The notes under the pieces: model-generated | Databases searched by the model: none | What the model was told of the DNA's origin: nothing | What the model saw: the letters and a program-made list of their open reading frames with translations, nothing else | Part shown: piece after piece, positions 1 to 7,323 of the stretch | How positions within the stretch are numbered: position 1 is the stretch's first letter | Layout: every line of letters starts with the position of its first letter | Source of the DNA: SIG440 sp045648205 | GTDB taxonomy: Bacteria; Bacillota; Clostridia; Monoglobales; Monoglobaceae | NCBI GenBank assembly: GCA_045648205.1 | Contig: JAZRNM010000009.1 | Location: forward strand, 1 to 20,124 | Direction: 5' to 3' | DNA length: 20,124 nucleotides | Position numbers and translations under genes: made by a program

Positions 1-1
1 G

Positions 2-169
2 GGAAAAGTTCCTGAAAAAGCCGGCAAGGAGTTGAAGCTGGCTCAAAAAATAAAGAGTCTGGAAAGCAAGTTGAACATTGCAATCGGCGAACAGAACTTT
101 GAAGACGCCGCGATTATCCGTGACCAAATCAAAGCATTGAAAAACGAAAACAGACAGGAGGGAATTTAG
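2..169 (+). CDS. mcsA: McsA, C-terminal end only (partial)
   Basis: The frame is open at the left edge, with its first complete codon at base 2, and gives 55 residues ending NRQEGI before TAG. The stretch LAQKIKSLESKLN..IGEQNFEDAAIIRDQIKALK is a UVR (UvrB/UvrC-type) helical hairpin, the known C-terminal domain of McsA. McsA is the zinc-binding activator and adaptor of the arginine kinase McsB. Only this domain is in the window; the N-terminal CxxC zinc modules would lie upstream. The stop is one base before the mcsB start, so the two are one transcript. The mcsB ribosome binding site (AGGAGGG) lies inside this gene's last codons. The usual ctsR gene is expected further upstream but cannot be seen. 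Identity rests on the UVR motif and the operon order together. Confidence 0.88.
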   Translation, partial: GKVPEKAGKELKLAQKIKSLESKLNIAIGEQNFEDAAIIRDQIKALKNENRQEGI

Positions 170-170
170 A

Positions 171-1172
171 ATGTGGTACACCAAATTCGGACCATCAGGT
201 GATGTTGTGCTCTCATCAAGAGTTCGTCTTGCACGAAACATTGAGAATATCCCCTTTGGCAAAAAAATGAACGAAAAACACGAAGCTGAAGTAATCAACC
301 AATGTCGCGCCGCCCTCCCGTCAATGAGATTCATTGATTTTTCTGTTCTTTCAAAGCTTGAACGGCAAGCTCTATCCGAGTCACACCTTACAAGCACCGA
401 CCTGATTGAAAGCAGCCGAAACTGTGGGATTCTGACAAATGATGACTGCACTCTTTGCATAATGTTAAATGAGGAAGACCACATAAGAATCCAGGCAATG
501 GAACCGGGTTTAGCCCTGGACTTGTGTCTTGAAAATGCCAACAAGGCAGATGACTCGCTTGAAAAATCTGTGAATTATGGTTTTCACAAGGATTTTGGCT
601 ATCTCACCTGTTGTCCCACCAATGTGGGAACAGGTATGCGTGCATCGGTGATGATGCATCTTCCCGCTCTCACCGAAAGCGGCAGAATTGACGGAATAAT
701 ACGTTCCCTTTCAAAGCTCGGAATGACCGTGAGAGGTCTTTATGGAGAGGGAAGTCATTCATATGGAAATATCTATCAGATTTCAAACCAGATAACCCTC
801 GGCATATCCGAAGAGGAAACCATCGAAAAGCTTAATCATGTGGTGTATGACATAATCGAAAAGGAACGTACCCTCAGCCAGAATATGTATTCCCACGATA
901 AGTTCAGATTTGAAGACAAGATTATGCGTTCATACGGAATCCTGACAAATGCACGGATTCTTTCCTCAAGTGAGTCAACAAAACTCATTTCGGATGTCAG
1001 ATGGGGCATAAATCTGGGCATAATCAAAAACATAGACCTTGAAACGCTTAGCAAGGTATTTTATGACACCTTGCCTGCCACAATTGTCAAAAACCACAAT
1101 CTCTCCACCGTGCTTGAGCGCGACCTCAAACGGGCGGAGTTGATTGGAGAGATATTAAACAGAAAGGGTTGA
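171..1172 (+). CDS. mcsB: Protein arginine kinase McsB
   Basis: McsB phosphorylates arginines on misfolded proteins and on the CtsR repressor, marking substrates for ClpC-ClpP. The 333 residues show the phosphagen-kinase fold: LSSRVRLARN near residue 14, the NEEDH active-site loop at 100-104, CPTNVGTGMRASV at 148-160, and a glycine/serine loop YGEGSHSYGN near 195. The C-terminal RDLKRA at 317-322 matches the conserved RDxxRA phospho-arginine pocket of bacterial McsB, which is absent from metabolic arginine kinases. The length is slightly below the usual 350-360 residues, but no motif is missing. AGGAGGG sits 9 nt before the ATG. The gene starts 1 nt after the mcsA stop and ends 4 nt before clpC, so translation of the three is probably coupled. 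Confidence 0.96.
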   Translation: MWYTKFGPSGDVVLSSRVRLARNIENIPFGKKMNEKHEAEVINQCRAALPSMRFIDFSVLSKLERQALSESHLTSTDLIESSRNCGILTNDDCTLCIMLNEEDHIRIQAMEPGLALDLCLENANKADDSLEKSVNYGFHKDFGYLTCCPTNVGTGMRASVMMHLPALTESGRIDGIIRSLSKLGMTVRGLYGEGSHSYGNIYQISNQITLGISEEETIEKLNHVVYDIIEKERTLSQNMYSHDKFRFEDKIMRSYGILTNARILSSSESTKLISDVRWGINLGIIKNIDLETLSKVFYDTLPATIVKNHNLSTVLERDLKRAELIGEILNRKG

Positions 1173-1176
1173 TAAT

Positions 1177-3639
1177 ATGTTTGAACAAAAACTTACAGAG
1201 CGTGCAAAAAACGCAATTAACATAGCAGGACAGTCCGCACTGGAGCTTGGCCACAATTATGTTGGTACCGAGCATCTTCTGCTTGGTCTTGTAAAAGAAG
1301 GCAGCGGTGTTGCCGCAAAGGTCCTTGCAGACAACGGCATAACCGACAGCAAAATCATCAGCAAAATCGAATTTTTCGTGGGAAGCGATTTGCCGCTAAG
1401 CACAGGAACAGCGCTTGGCTTCACTCCAAGGACAAAGGGCGTTCTTGAACACAGTTACTCCGAGGCAAGACGACTTCACCACAACTATATAGGCACAGAA
1501 CATATTCTGATTTCACTCCTTCGTGAGGGTGAAAGCCTTGCGATGCGCATCTTAACCGACCTGGATGTAAATCCACAAAAACTCTACAATGACCTTCTGA
1601 GTTTGATGAACGAAAATAACTTTGGTGAAATATATGACGAAGGACCATCACCCGATTCCGTAAACCCAGCTCAGAAAAAACAACGGGCAGAAAAAACCCC
1701 AACCCTCGACAAATTCGGCAGAGACCTGACACAAATGGCACGCGAACTCAAGCTTGACCCAATCATTGGCAGAGACAAGGTGATTGAACGTGTTGTTCAG
1801 ATTCTGAGCCGAAGAACCAAAAACAACCCCTGTCTCATAGGTGAGCCGGGTGTGGGAAAAACAGCCGTCGCCGAAGGACTTGCCCAAAAGATTATTCAGG
1901 GACTTGTTCCTGAAATCCTCAAGGACAAAAAGGTAATTACTCTTGACCTTTCCTCAATGGTAGCAGGGGCTAAGTATCGTGGTGAATTTGAGGAACGACT
2001 CAAAAGTGTTATGAGCGAAATCCAAAAGGCAGGGAACATTATTCTGTTTATTGATGAAATTCACACCATAATTGGTGCAGGTGCAGCAGAAGGTGCAATT
2101 GATGCAGCGAACATACTGAAACCCGCACTTTCCCGTGGAGAAATTCAGATTATCGGCGCAACCACTTTGGAGGAATATCGCAAGCATATTGAAAAAGATT
2201 CCGCCCTTGAAAGAAGATTTCAATCCATTGTTCTTGACGAGCCCAGCATTGAGGAAAGTATTGAAATTCTCACGGGAATTCGTGACAAATATGAAGCTCA
2301 CCACAAGGTGAAGATAACCGACAAGGCGATTGAAGCGGCTGTGAAATTGTCAATCCGATATATCCCCGATAGATTCCTTCCCGACAAGGCAATAGACCTG
2401 ATTGATGAAGCGGCATCAAGAATAAGAATAAAAACACTCACCGCTCCTCCTGACATAAAGGAGATTGAGGATAAAATCGAAAACCTCCGCAAAGAAAAAG
2501 AGGCGGCAATAACAGCTCAGGAATTTGAGAAAGCCGCAAAGCTTCGTGATGAAGAAAAAGCAATGAGCGAAAGCCTCAAGGCTCAGAAAAACAATTGGGA
2601 AAGCGAAAGCCGCACAGAGGCAATCCAGGTTACACCCAACGAAATTGCAGAAATTGTTTCATCCTGGACAGGTGTTCCCGTGAAATCAGTTGAAGAAGGT
2701 GAAAGTGAACGTCTTCTCCATCTTGAAGAGGAACTTCACAAAAGAGTTATCGGTCAAAACGAAGCCGTAACCTCTGTTTCAAAAGCAATTCGTCGTGGCA
2801 GAGTGGGCCTCAAAGACCCCAAACGGCCAATCGGTTCATTTATATTCTTAGGACCCACCGGCGTGGGAAAAACTGAACTTTCAAAAGCACTTTCAGAGGC
2901 AATGTTCGGCGACGAAGATGCACTCATACGCATTGATATGTCAGAATATATGGAAAAGCATGCGGTTTCACGTCTGGTCGGTTCTCCTCCCGGATATGTG
3001 GGCTATGACGAGGGTGGTCAACTCACCGAAAAAGTCCGCAGAAAGCCATATTCGGTTATTCTTTTTGACGAAATTGAAAAAGCTCATCCCGACGTTTTCA
3101 ACATTCTTCTGCAAATCCTTGAAGACGGAATTCTCACCGATTCACAAGGCAGACGGGTCGATTTTCGAAACACAGTAATCATTATGACATCAAATCTTGG
3201 TGCAAGAATGATAACCGAAAACAAAAGTCTCGGTTTTGCCGCATCTGAGAAGGATTCGGAGCGCGACTATTCAAAAATAAAATCAGATGTTATGTCTGAA
3301 CTGAAGCGTGCGTTCAGACCGGAATTTCTCAACAGAATTGACGACATAATCGTGTTCCGTCAGTTAACTGAAGGTGACATCAAAGAGATTTCAGCAAAGA
3401 TGCTTGGCACATTAAAAGCTCGAATGGAAGCAAATGATATCATTGCAGAATTTACCGACAATGTTGTTTCACGGATTGCAGAGGTCGGCTTTGACCCGAT
3501 TTATGGAGCAAGACCGCTCCGCCGTGCAATCCAATCCGATATTGAAGATATGATTGCAGAAAAAATGCTATCAGGTGAAATCAAAACAGGCAGCAACATA
3601 AAAATTGATTTTCAGAACGGTGAATTTATTATTTCTTAA
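1177..3639 (+). CDS. clpC: ClpC, AAA+ unfoldase subunit of the Clp protease
   Basis: ClpC is a cytoplasmic hexameric unfoldase that feeds substrates, including phospho-arginine-marked ones, to ClpP. The 820 residues hold two Clp-N repeats (HNYVGTEHLLLGLVKEG near 26 and HNYIGTEHILISLLREG near 102). The first AAA+ module has Walker A GEPGVGKT at 222-229 and Walker B FIDEIH near 291. The middle domain contains a UVR-like helix (AQEFEKAAKLRDEEKAM near 447), which separates ClpC from ClpB or ClpA. The second AAA+ module has Walker A GPTGVGKT at 559-566, pore loop GYVGYDEGG near 606 and Walker B ILFDEIEKAH near 628. Length is normal for the family. The gene is last in the mcsA-mcsB-clpC transcript and is followed by a strong palindromic terminator. 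CtsR control is expected from the family, but no operator is in view. Confidence 0.97.
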   Translation: MFEQKLTERAKNAINIAGQSALELGHNYVGTEHLLLGLVKEGSGVAAKVLADNGITDSKIISKIEFFVGSDLPLSTGTALGFTPRTKGVLEHSYSEARRLHHNYIGTEHILISLLREGESLAMRILTDLDVNPQKLYNDLLSLMNENNFGEIYDEGPSPDSVNPAQKKQRAEKTPTLDKFGRDLTQMARELKLDPIIGRDKVIERVVQILSRRTKNNPCLIGEPGVGKTAVAEGLAQKIIQGLVPEILKDKKVITLDLSSMVAGAKYRGEFEERLKSVMSEIQKAGNIILFIDEIHTIIGAGAAEGAIDAANILKPALSRGEIQIIGATTLEEYRKHIEKDSALERRFQSIVLDEPSIEESIEILTGIRDKYEAHHKVKITDKAIEAAVKLSIRYIPDRFLPDKAIDLIDEAASRIRIKTLTAPPDIKEIEDKIENLRKEKEAAITAQEFEKAAKLRDEEKAMSESLKAQKNNWESESRTEAIQVTPNEIAEIVSSWTGVPVKSVEEGESERLLHLEEELHKRVIGQNEAVTSVSKAIRRGRVGLKDPKRPIGSFIFLGPTGVGKTELSKALSEAMFGDEDALIRIDMSEYMEKHAVSRLVGSPPGYVGYDEGGQLTEKVRRKPYSVILFDEIEKAHPDVFNILLQILEDGILTDSQGRRVDFRNTVIIMTSNLGARMITENKSLGFAASEKDSERDYSKIKSDVMSELKRAFRPEFLNRIDDIIVFRQLTEGDIKEISAKMLGTLKARMEANDIIAEFTDNVVSRIAEVGFDPIYGARPLRRAIQSDIEDMIAEKMLSGEIKTGSNIKIDFQNGEFIIS

Positions 3640-3642
3640 ACA

Positions 3643-3676
3643 AAAAAATGGACTGCATATGCAGTCCATTTTTTAT
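3643..3676. terminator. Bidirectional intrinsic terminator between clpC and glycerate kinase
   Basis: Bases 3649-3670 are a perfect self-complementary run (ATGGACTGCA/TGCAGTCCAT around a central TA), with an A-tract on the left and a T-tract on the right. It works in both directions, ending clpC on the plus strand and the glycerate kinase transcript on the minus strand. Its right flank touches the kinase stop codon. Confidence 0.88.
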
Positions 3677-4803
3677 TTCATAAGTCTGAAAACCTGTTCT
3701 GTTGTTGCCGCAAGATTTTCTGCGGCATATTCTTTTTCCATTGCCTTTTCCAGAGTGCATATTTCACGCAAAATCGGGAAAAATGCATCAATTCCGTTCT
3801 GATTGCACTCGGTTGCATCCTTTGTCACACAGCCTGCAAAAGCAACAACTTTCTTCCCGTATTTCTTTGCAAGTCTTGCAACTCCAATCGGGGCTTTCCC
3901 CATGGCAGTTTGGAAGTCGAGTCTGCCTTCTCCCGTCACCACAACATCTGCATTCTTTATGTAACTTTCAAGGCCTGTTTTTTCAAGAATCAAATCAATT
4001 CCGGCTTCCAGCTTTCCGTTCAAAAAGGTGTGAAAAGCAAAACCAAGACCACCTGCCGCACCTGCTCCGGGATACTGTTCATCGGCTGTTCCAAAAAGCT
4101 TCTTTGCAAGCTCTGCATAATTTTTCAGCCAACTGTCCATAACCCTGACAATTTCAGGTGTTGCTCCTTTTTGCGGGCCATAAACCGCACTGCAACCATT
4201 TTCTCCGCACAACGGATTGGTGACGTCGCAGGCGATGCTGAACGAACATTCACCAAGCTGCGGAATTTTGTTTTTGTCGGAAATTGTGGCAATCTTTTCA
4301 AGCCCTCGGCCAAAAATCTCAACAGCTTTCCCGTCTTCATCCAAAAATTCAAAGCCCAATGCGGACAACATTCCCATTCCACCATCATTTGTGGCACTTC
4401 CGCCGATTCCCACAATAAAATCACGACAACCCTTTTTGATGGCATCTGCAATCATTTCACCCACACCGAATGTAGTGGTATTGAGTGGGTTTCTCTGCTC
4501 GGCCTTCACAAGTGTTATTCCCGCCGCCGCAGACATCTCGATTATTGCAGTTCTTGAGCTTTCTATTATTCCATATTCGGCAAAAATCCTCTCACCCTGA
4601 GGGCCTGTCACCTCAATCTTTTCAAGTCTTCCGCCAAGCCCTGACGCCAGTGCTTCAACCGTGCCCTCTCCGCCGTCCGCCAAAGGTCTTACCAAAACCT
4701 CTGCATCGGCTATTGCACGATTAACTCCCACCTTTATGGCATTGCCTGCCTCTATCGATGACAAACTGCCCTTTAGTGAATCTATTGCAACTACAACCTT
4801 CAT
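3673..4803 (-). CDS. glxK: Glycerate kinase (GlxK/GarK family)
   Basis: This enzyme phosphorylates D-glycerate with ATP, in this family usually to 2-phosphoglycerate, passing glycerate into lower glycolysis. The protein starts MKVVVAIDSLKGSLSS, continues with RPLADGGEGTVEAL near residue 47, and carries FIVGIGGSATNDGGMG and DVVVTGEGRLDFQTAMGKAP further on, all hallmarks of the family. Length is 376 residues, as usual. The frame is open 13 codons further upstream to 4842, but that would overlap the preceding gene. The ATG at 4803 has GAGGA at a normal distance and begins at the conserved N-terminus. It lies 10 nt after the DUF6062-like gene and is last in that operon. The symbol is by family; which phosphoglycerate isomer is made cannot be read from the sequence. 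Confidence 0.93.
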   Translation of the reverse strand: MKVVVAIDSLKGSLSSIEAGNAIKVGVNRAIADAEVLVRPLADGGEGTVEALASGLGGRLEKIEVTGPQGERIFAEYGIIESSRTAIIEMSAAAGITLVKAEQRNPLNTTTFGVGEMIADAIKKGCRDFIVGIGGSATNDGGMGMLSALGFEFLDEDGKAVEIFGRGLEKIATISDKNKIPQLGECSFSIACDVTNPLCGENGCSAVYGPQKGATPEIVRVMDSWLKNYAELAKKLFGTADEQYPGAGAAGGLGFAFHTFLNGKLEAGIDLILEKTGLESYIKNADVVVTGEGRLDFQTAMGKAPIGVARLAKKYGKKVVAFAGCVTKDATECNQNGIDAFFPILREICTLEKAMEKEYAAENLAATTEQVFRLMK

Positions 4804-4813
4804 TTTTTTATCC

Positions 4814-5536
4814 TCACTTTTCTTTGGGTTCAAATTCTCCATTCAAAAGCTTGCCCGTTGTCAGCAAGATATCTTTGGGCACATCGTTTTTCTTTCCGGC
4901 ATTTCTGTAATCAAAACTTTCTTCGAATTTCTGTATGTATTTATGATGATTTTCCATCCTGTTTTTCTGAAGTACGATTATTGGCTTAAAATACTTTTCA
5001 AAATCTGATGCTGTCATATTTTTCTGTGCAGTCTCAGCAAGTCTCGCAAAATGTTCCAGACAGAACCCTTCCGAGCTCAAAACCTTGTCCAAAAACCCTT
5101 CTTCTCTTTTCAACATAAAAATAAATGTGTCAACATACTGTGAAAAAGTATTCTCGACCCTTGAACAAATGGCACAAGTGTGTGAAACCTGCTTTAGTCT
5201 TGAGATGAAATCATCTCCTTTTTCTTTTTTCTTTTTGAAAACGGACTTCTTTTCAGATTTCAGTTCCGACTCAAACAAATTCATCAAAGAAGCAATATGC
5301 GTCTCCATCACAAGAGCCAGGGACAGTGCGTTTCGCTCTCCGTTCAATTCACGCATATGCGTTTTGCAAAAGCCCTTTTCATTTGTAATTATTCTGAAAT
5401 CCGGCTCCATCATGGCAGGTCCCAGTGTATATTTCACCGACTCTTCTTCAAGTCTTTTATGTAAATAGCAAAAGGGACAAAAACGGTTTTGTTCAAATGC
5501 CTCACTGATGGGTATGGTATAAATCTTTTCTTTCAT
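4814..5536 (-). CDS. DUF6062-like protein with duplicated Cys/His motifs
   Basis: A 240-residue soluble protein with no signal peptide or membrane segment. It resembles the uncharacterised DUF6062 proteins of Clostridia; that name is from memory of the motif pattern. The visible feature is an internal duplication. CPFC (20-23) is followed by GFCKTH (Cys57, His60), and later CAIC (121-124) is followed by GFCLEH (Cys159, His162). Each half thus has a CxxC and a CxxH about 34 residues apart, consistent with two metal-binding sites. A lysine-rich linker (about 93-106) separates the halves. The gene lies 22 nt after the YitT-family gene and 10 nt before the glycerate kinase gene, so all three are probably co-transcribed. 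AAGAGGTG is the nearest ribosome binding site but is rather far (about 12 nt) from the ATG. Biochemical function is unknown. Confidence 0.8.
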   Translation of the reverse strand: MKEKIYTIPISEAFEQNRFCPFCYLHKRLEEESVKYTLGPAMMEPDFRIITNEKGFCKTHMRELNGERNALSLALVMETHIASLMNLFESELKSEKKSVFKKKKEKGDDFISRLKQVSHTCAICSRVENTFSQYVDTFIFMLKREEGFLDKVLSSEGFCLEHFARLAETAQKNMTASDFEKYFKPIIVLQKNRMENHHKYIQKFEESFDYRNAGKKNDVPKDILLTTGKLLNGEFEPKEK

Positions 5537-5558
5537 ATGTTGTCAAAACACCTCTTAA

Positions 5559-6446
5559 TCACTTGTCAATATTAATCTTAAACACATCGGCTACCTCAGT
5601 AATGGTAATAAATGCGCTCTCATCAATGGAATGAACTATATCTCTCATTTTTGAAATCTGAAAGCGGTCAAGAATGAAATAAATCATCGTCTTGTCTGTG
5701 TCAGAATATCCGCCCTTGACACTCATTTTGGTCAAACCGCTTTCGAATGTCTCCATAAGACTTTGGCAAATTTCATCAGGCTTTGCAGTAACTATCATCG
5801 CCGCCTTTGAACGGTCAACACCTTCAACAATGAAGTCAATGGTCTTAAGCCCTGCGGCATAGGTCACAATTGAATAAAGCGGCAAAATCCAGCTATCCAG
5901 TATAACCCCGCAGACAACATATAAAACCACATTATATATCATCACAAATGTTCCAACCGTTATTCCAAATCTTTTTGCAAAAACAACCGACATAACCTCA
6001 ATTCCATCAATTGCCCCACCAAATCTGATGGTCATACCACTCCCGATTCCCGAAATTATTCCGCCAAAGAGTGCACAAAGCAAAAGGTCGTTTCCCGCAA
6101 GTGGCGATGCAAACGAAACATCTATCGGCAGAACATCTGTGATGAGCCATGCACCGAGAGAATACATAATCACCGTATATAATGAATATATGGTGAATGT
6201 CTTGCCTTGTTTTTTGTATCCGAAAACGAACAATGGAATGTTAAGAATCAAAAGGAAGAACGAAAGCGAAAAGCTACTTGGTGTCAATTGGTCAAAAAGC
6301 ATTGATGTTCCCGAAATTCCGCTGTCATACAGATTTACGGGATTCAGGAAAACTGTAACACCAAATGCGTTGATGAAGCCCGCAACTGTAAGAAGAACTA
6401 TTTTGCAAAACTTTATTTCGCTGAAAAAATCTCTTATTTTCGTCAT
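5559..6446 (-). CDS. YitT family membrane protein (DUF161 plus DUF2179)
   Basis: A predicted multi-pass membrane protein of 295 residues. The N-terminal half has about five hydrophobic segments and the family's typical stretches: AGFINAFGVTVFL, NPVNLYDSGISGTSML, GGAIDGIEVMSVVFAKRFG and VTYAAGLKTIDFIVEG. The C-terminal 90 residues (about 206-295) form a soluble DUF2179-type domain starting near DRSKAAMIVTAKPDEI. The transport or signalling role of the family is not settled. The frame is open 27 codons further upstream, but the ATG at 6446 has a GGGAGTGG site just before it, and a promoter lies at 6467-6495, inside that longer frame. It is the first gene of the YitT, DUF6062-like, glycerate kinase operon. 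Confidence 0.9.
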   Translation of the reverse strand: MTKIRDFFSEIKFCKIVLLTVAGFINAFGVTVFLNPVNLYDSGISGTSMLFDQLTPSSFSLSFFLLILNIPLFVFGYKKQGKTFTIYSLYTVIMYSLGAWLITDVLPIDVSFASPLAGNDLLLCALFGGIISGIGSGMTIRFGGAIDGIEVMSVVFAKRFGITVGTFVMIYNVVLYVVCGVILDSWILPLYSIVTYAAGLKTIDFIVEGVDRSKAAMIVTAKPDEICQSLMETFESGLTKMSVKGGYSDTDKTMIYFILDRFQISKMRDIVHSIDESAFITITEVADVFKINIDK

Positions 6447-6466
6447 CACACCACTCCCTTTTTTAT

Positions 6467-6495
6467 AGTATATCATACAAGAGTTTTTTTTACAA
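6467..6495 (-). promoter_or_regulatory. Sigma-A-type promoter for the YitT-family operon
   Basis: Read on the minus strand, TTGTAA (6490-6495) is followed 17 bp later by TATACT (6467-6472), about 20 bp before the YitT start codon. A short inverted repeat (GAGTT/AACTC) overlaps the -35 box. Placement just after the upstream gene's terminator supports it. Confidence 0.68.
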
Positions 6496-6508
6496 CTCTC
6501 TTTGGGAT

Positions 6509-6537
6509 AAAAAAATAAGGGGTGCATCAGGCACCCC
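6509..6537 (-). terminator. Intrinsic terminator after the APH-type kinase gene
   Basis: GGGGTGC (6519-6525) pairs with GCACCCC (6531-6537) around a 5-nt loop. On the minus strand the stem is followed by TTATTTTTTT. It lies about 10 nt after the kinase stop codon and ends the adhE-kinase transcript. Confidence 0.87.
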
Positions 6538-6547
6538 CAATATTTAA

Positions 6548-7297
6548 TTATTCATAATCTACAACATCAACCCAGGACAGCAGGAATTCGCGTTCCTTTT
6601 CATTTCCCTTGACAGACTGGGATGCAGCCACAATGGGCATCCACTTCTGAACATATTGCTTTGCAGTGTTGCTTTTTGCGCAGAACAAATCAAGATACTT
6701 CTTTGCACCTTCCATATCACCATTCAGGCAGAACAAAAGATATGTTCTTGCCACGTCAGCTGAAGCATTTCCCTGAGTGGCGTGTGACCAGTCAATGACA
6801 TATGGTGTGCCGTCATTTGAAATTATAACGTTTGAAGGATTGAAATCTCCGTGGCAAACCTTGTTGTGCTTTGGCATCCCCTCAAGACGAGTGTGCAAGT
6901 CATAACGAGTTGTTGCATCAAGCTCTGTGAGACTGATTTTTCTGTTCATTTTATCCTTAATCTTGTTGAGAAGAGGATGTGTTTTTCTGTGAATTGAAAG
7001 CTGGATATTCACAAACAAATCAAGATATTCGTCCTTTTTGTCAGGATTTTCTTCCATCAATTGAGCAAGAGTCTTGCCATCAATGAATTCCGAAATAATC
7101 GCCCACTTGCCTTCAATAACCGAAACCTCCAGGACCTTTGGAATGTTTAAGCCTGTTTCTTCAATGCGGGCCTGATTGAGTGCTTCATTGAGAATGTCTG
7201 CTTTTGAATAGTCCTCATCGAAAACTTTAATACACTTATCTCCGTCACGGTATACCGTTTTGTTATTTCTTACAGCTATTATCTTATCAAGTTTCAT
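6548..7297 (-). CDS. APH/choline-kinase-fold phosphotransferase, substrate unknown
   Basis: A 249-residue cytoplasmic kinase-like protein. The N-lobe has an ATP-binding lysine candidate in CIKVF (Lys24) and the hinge-like WAIISEFIDGKTL (65-77). The catalytic loop is HGDFNPSNVI (149-158), with the presumed catalytic Asp151 and Asn156. The metal-binding aspartate is in YVIDWSH (Asp169). The fold covers aminoglycoside, choline/ethanolamine, homoserine and fructosamine kinases, and nothing here picks one of these. Resistance is not supported by context. The start has GGGAGGG 7 nt upstream. The gene lies only 26 nt after the adhE stop with no terminator between them, so it is most likely expressed from the Rex-controlled adhE promoter. 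That suggests a housekeeping or fermentative role. Confidence 0.85.
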   Translation of the reverse strand: MKLDKIIAVRNNKTVYRDGDKCIKVFDEDYSKADILNEALNQARIEETGLNIPKVLEVSVIEGKWAIISEFIDGKTLAQLMEENPDKKDEYLDLFVNIQLSIHRKTHPLLNKIKDKMNRKISLTELDATTRYDLHTRLEGMPKHNKVCHGDFNPSNVIISNDGTPYVIDWSHATQGNASADVARTYLLFCLNGDMEGAKKYLDLFCAKSNTAKQYVQKWMPIVAASQSVKGNEKEREFLLSWVDVVDYE

Positions 7298-7323
7298 TGT
7301 TTTCTTCCCTCCCGAGTGTATCT

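Noticed and set aside
3910..4557. Long open frame on the plus strand (215 codons) opposite the glycerate kinase
   Set aside because: It lies wholly antisense to a clear enzyme gene, has low-complexity Cys/Phe/Ser-rich composition, and lacks a convincing ribosome binding site or known motifs.
4804..4842. Upstream extension of glycerate kinase by 13 codons
   Set aside because: It would overlap the previous gene, and the ATG at 4803 has a good ribosome binding site and starts at the conserved N-terminus.
6447..6527. Upstream extension of the YitT-family protein by 27 codons
   Set aside because: The extension runs through the predicted promoter and into the upstream terminator hairpin; it cannot be coding if those are real.
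6548..7297. Aminoglycoside resistance gene
   Set aside because: Only the general APH fold is visible; its place in the adhE operon and lack of resistance-gene neighbours do not support resistance.
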